Under the pieces are notes generated by a model that saw only the letters and a list, made by a program, of their open reading frames with translations, was not told where the DNA came from and did not search any database. Made by a program: the position numbers and the translations under genes. From Archivesica marissinica (taxonomy: Eukaryota > Mollusca > Bivalvia > Venerida > Vesicomyidae), in assembly GCA_014843695.1 (NCBI GenBank), contig CM026390.1, positions 6,209,301 through 6,273,300 of the forward strand: a stretch of DNA of 64,000 nt. The letters run 5' to 3'. Position 1 is the first letter of the stretch. The number at the start of each line of letters is the position of its first letter. Positions 63,729 through 64,000 of the stretch are shown piece after piece.

Positions 63729-64000
63729 TATAATTATAAATACATTGTTTTAACATTCGTCTACGACATGCGAGATTGATGTTTGGTTGTCACAAACAGG
63801 CTCTCGTTGAATACTAGCATACTCTATCTAATCTTCGTTGTTCCCGGAACGTCCCATATCCTTCACTTGTATTGAGAATGCTTGCCTGTAGCTTGTGGGA
63901 AGGTGTACGGTTCTACCTGGATGCCTCTTTATCGGCTATAGAAGTGCTAGTAACGATCTGACGTGATCCTCCACCAATGTAGATTGGTAATGTATGTTGT
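63729..64000. other. Unique sequence at right edge
   Basis: No exon of XPO6, repeat or other feature was recognised. Confidence 0.5.

Overview
This window is eukaryotic, animal nuclear DNA. It carries spliced exons of two conserved animal genes, tRNA-derived SINEs, a non-LTR retrotransposon, an env-bearing LTR element, a Polinton/Maverick remnant and a great mass of tandem repeats. Polintons together with (CAGA)n-bearing dispersed repeats suggest a marine invertebrate, probably a mollusc or other lophotrochozoan. That placement is inference; no marker gene proves it. There are no prokaryotic features.

Layout. (1) Positions 1-23,650 hold part of PARN (poly(A)-specific ribonuclease) on the minus strand. 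Six exons, in correct order and phase, give 226 codons: 23647-23580, 20768-20687, 7494-7256, 5542-5438, 3417-3291 and 207-151. The gene continues off the left edge, and its first exon(s) were not found. (2) Positions 23,690-32,450 are satellite-like arrays interrupted by a 1,000-N assembly gap. (3) Positions 32,450-49,650 are a mobile-element cluster: an env-bearing LTR retroelement remnant (minus strand), a decayed Polinton (small structural-type genes, integrase, protein-primed DNA polymerase B), and a non-LTR retrotransposon with two inverted 3' fragments. (4) Positions 49,658-62,089 hold the N-terminal part of XPO6 (exportin-6) on the plus strand, as four consecutive exons; the start codon lies in an upstream exon I could not identify. 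PARN and XPO6 are therefore head to head, with the mobile elements and the gap between them. (5) The right end holds two MITEs, short arrays and a SINE.

Roughly 40 of the 63 kb of known sequence is tandem repeat. More than 25 arrays, each with its own unit (4 to 92 bp), fill the PARN and XPO6 introns. The most striking point is that at least three arrays (PARN 4379-5512; XPO6 53157-55644 and 62083-62225) are not purely intronic. Their unit is a duplicated exon 3' end plus its 5' splice site, so one exon is followed by a ladder of 5 to about 63 copies of its own splice donor. A fourth, 6.7-kb array (13983-20670) carries a donor-like motif resembling the adjacent PARN donor. In all three clear cases, reading through the first donor meets a stop codon at once or within three units.

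Nearly all long open frames in the arrays (up to 547 codons) are artefacts of unit length or composition and are not annotated as genes.
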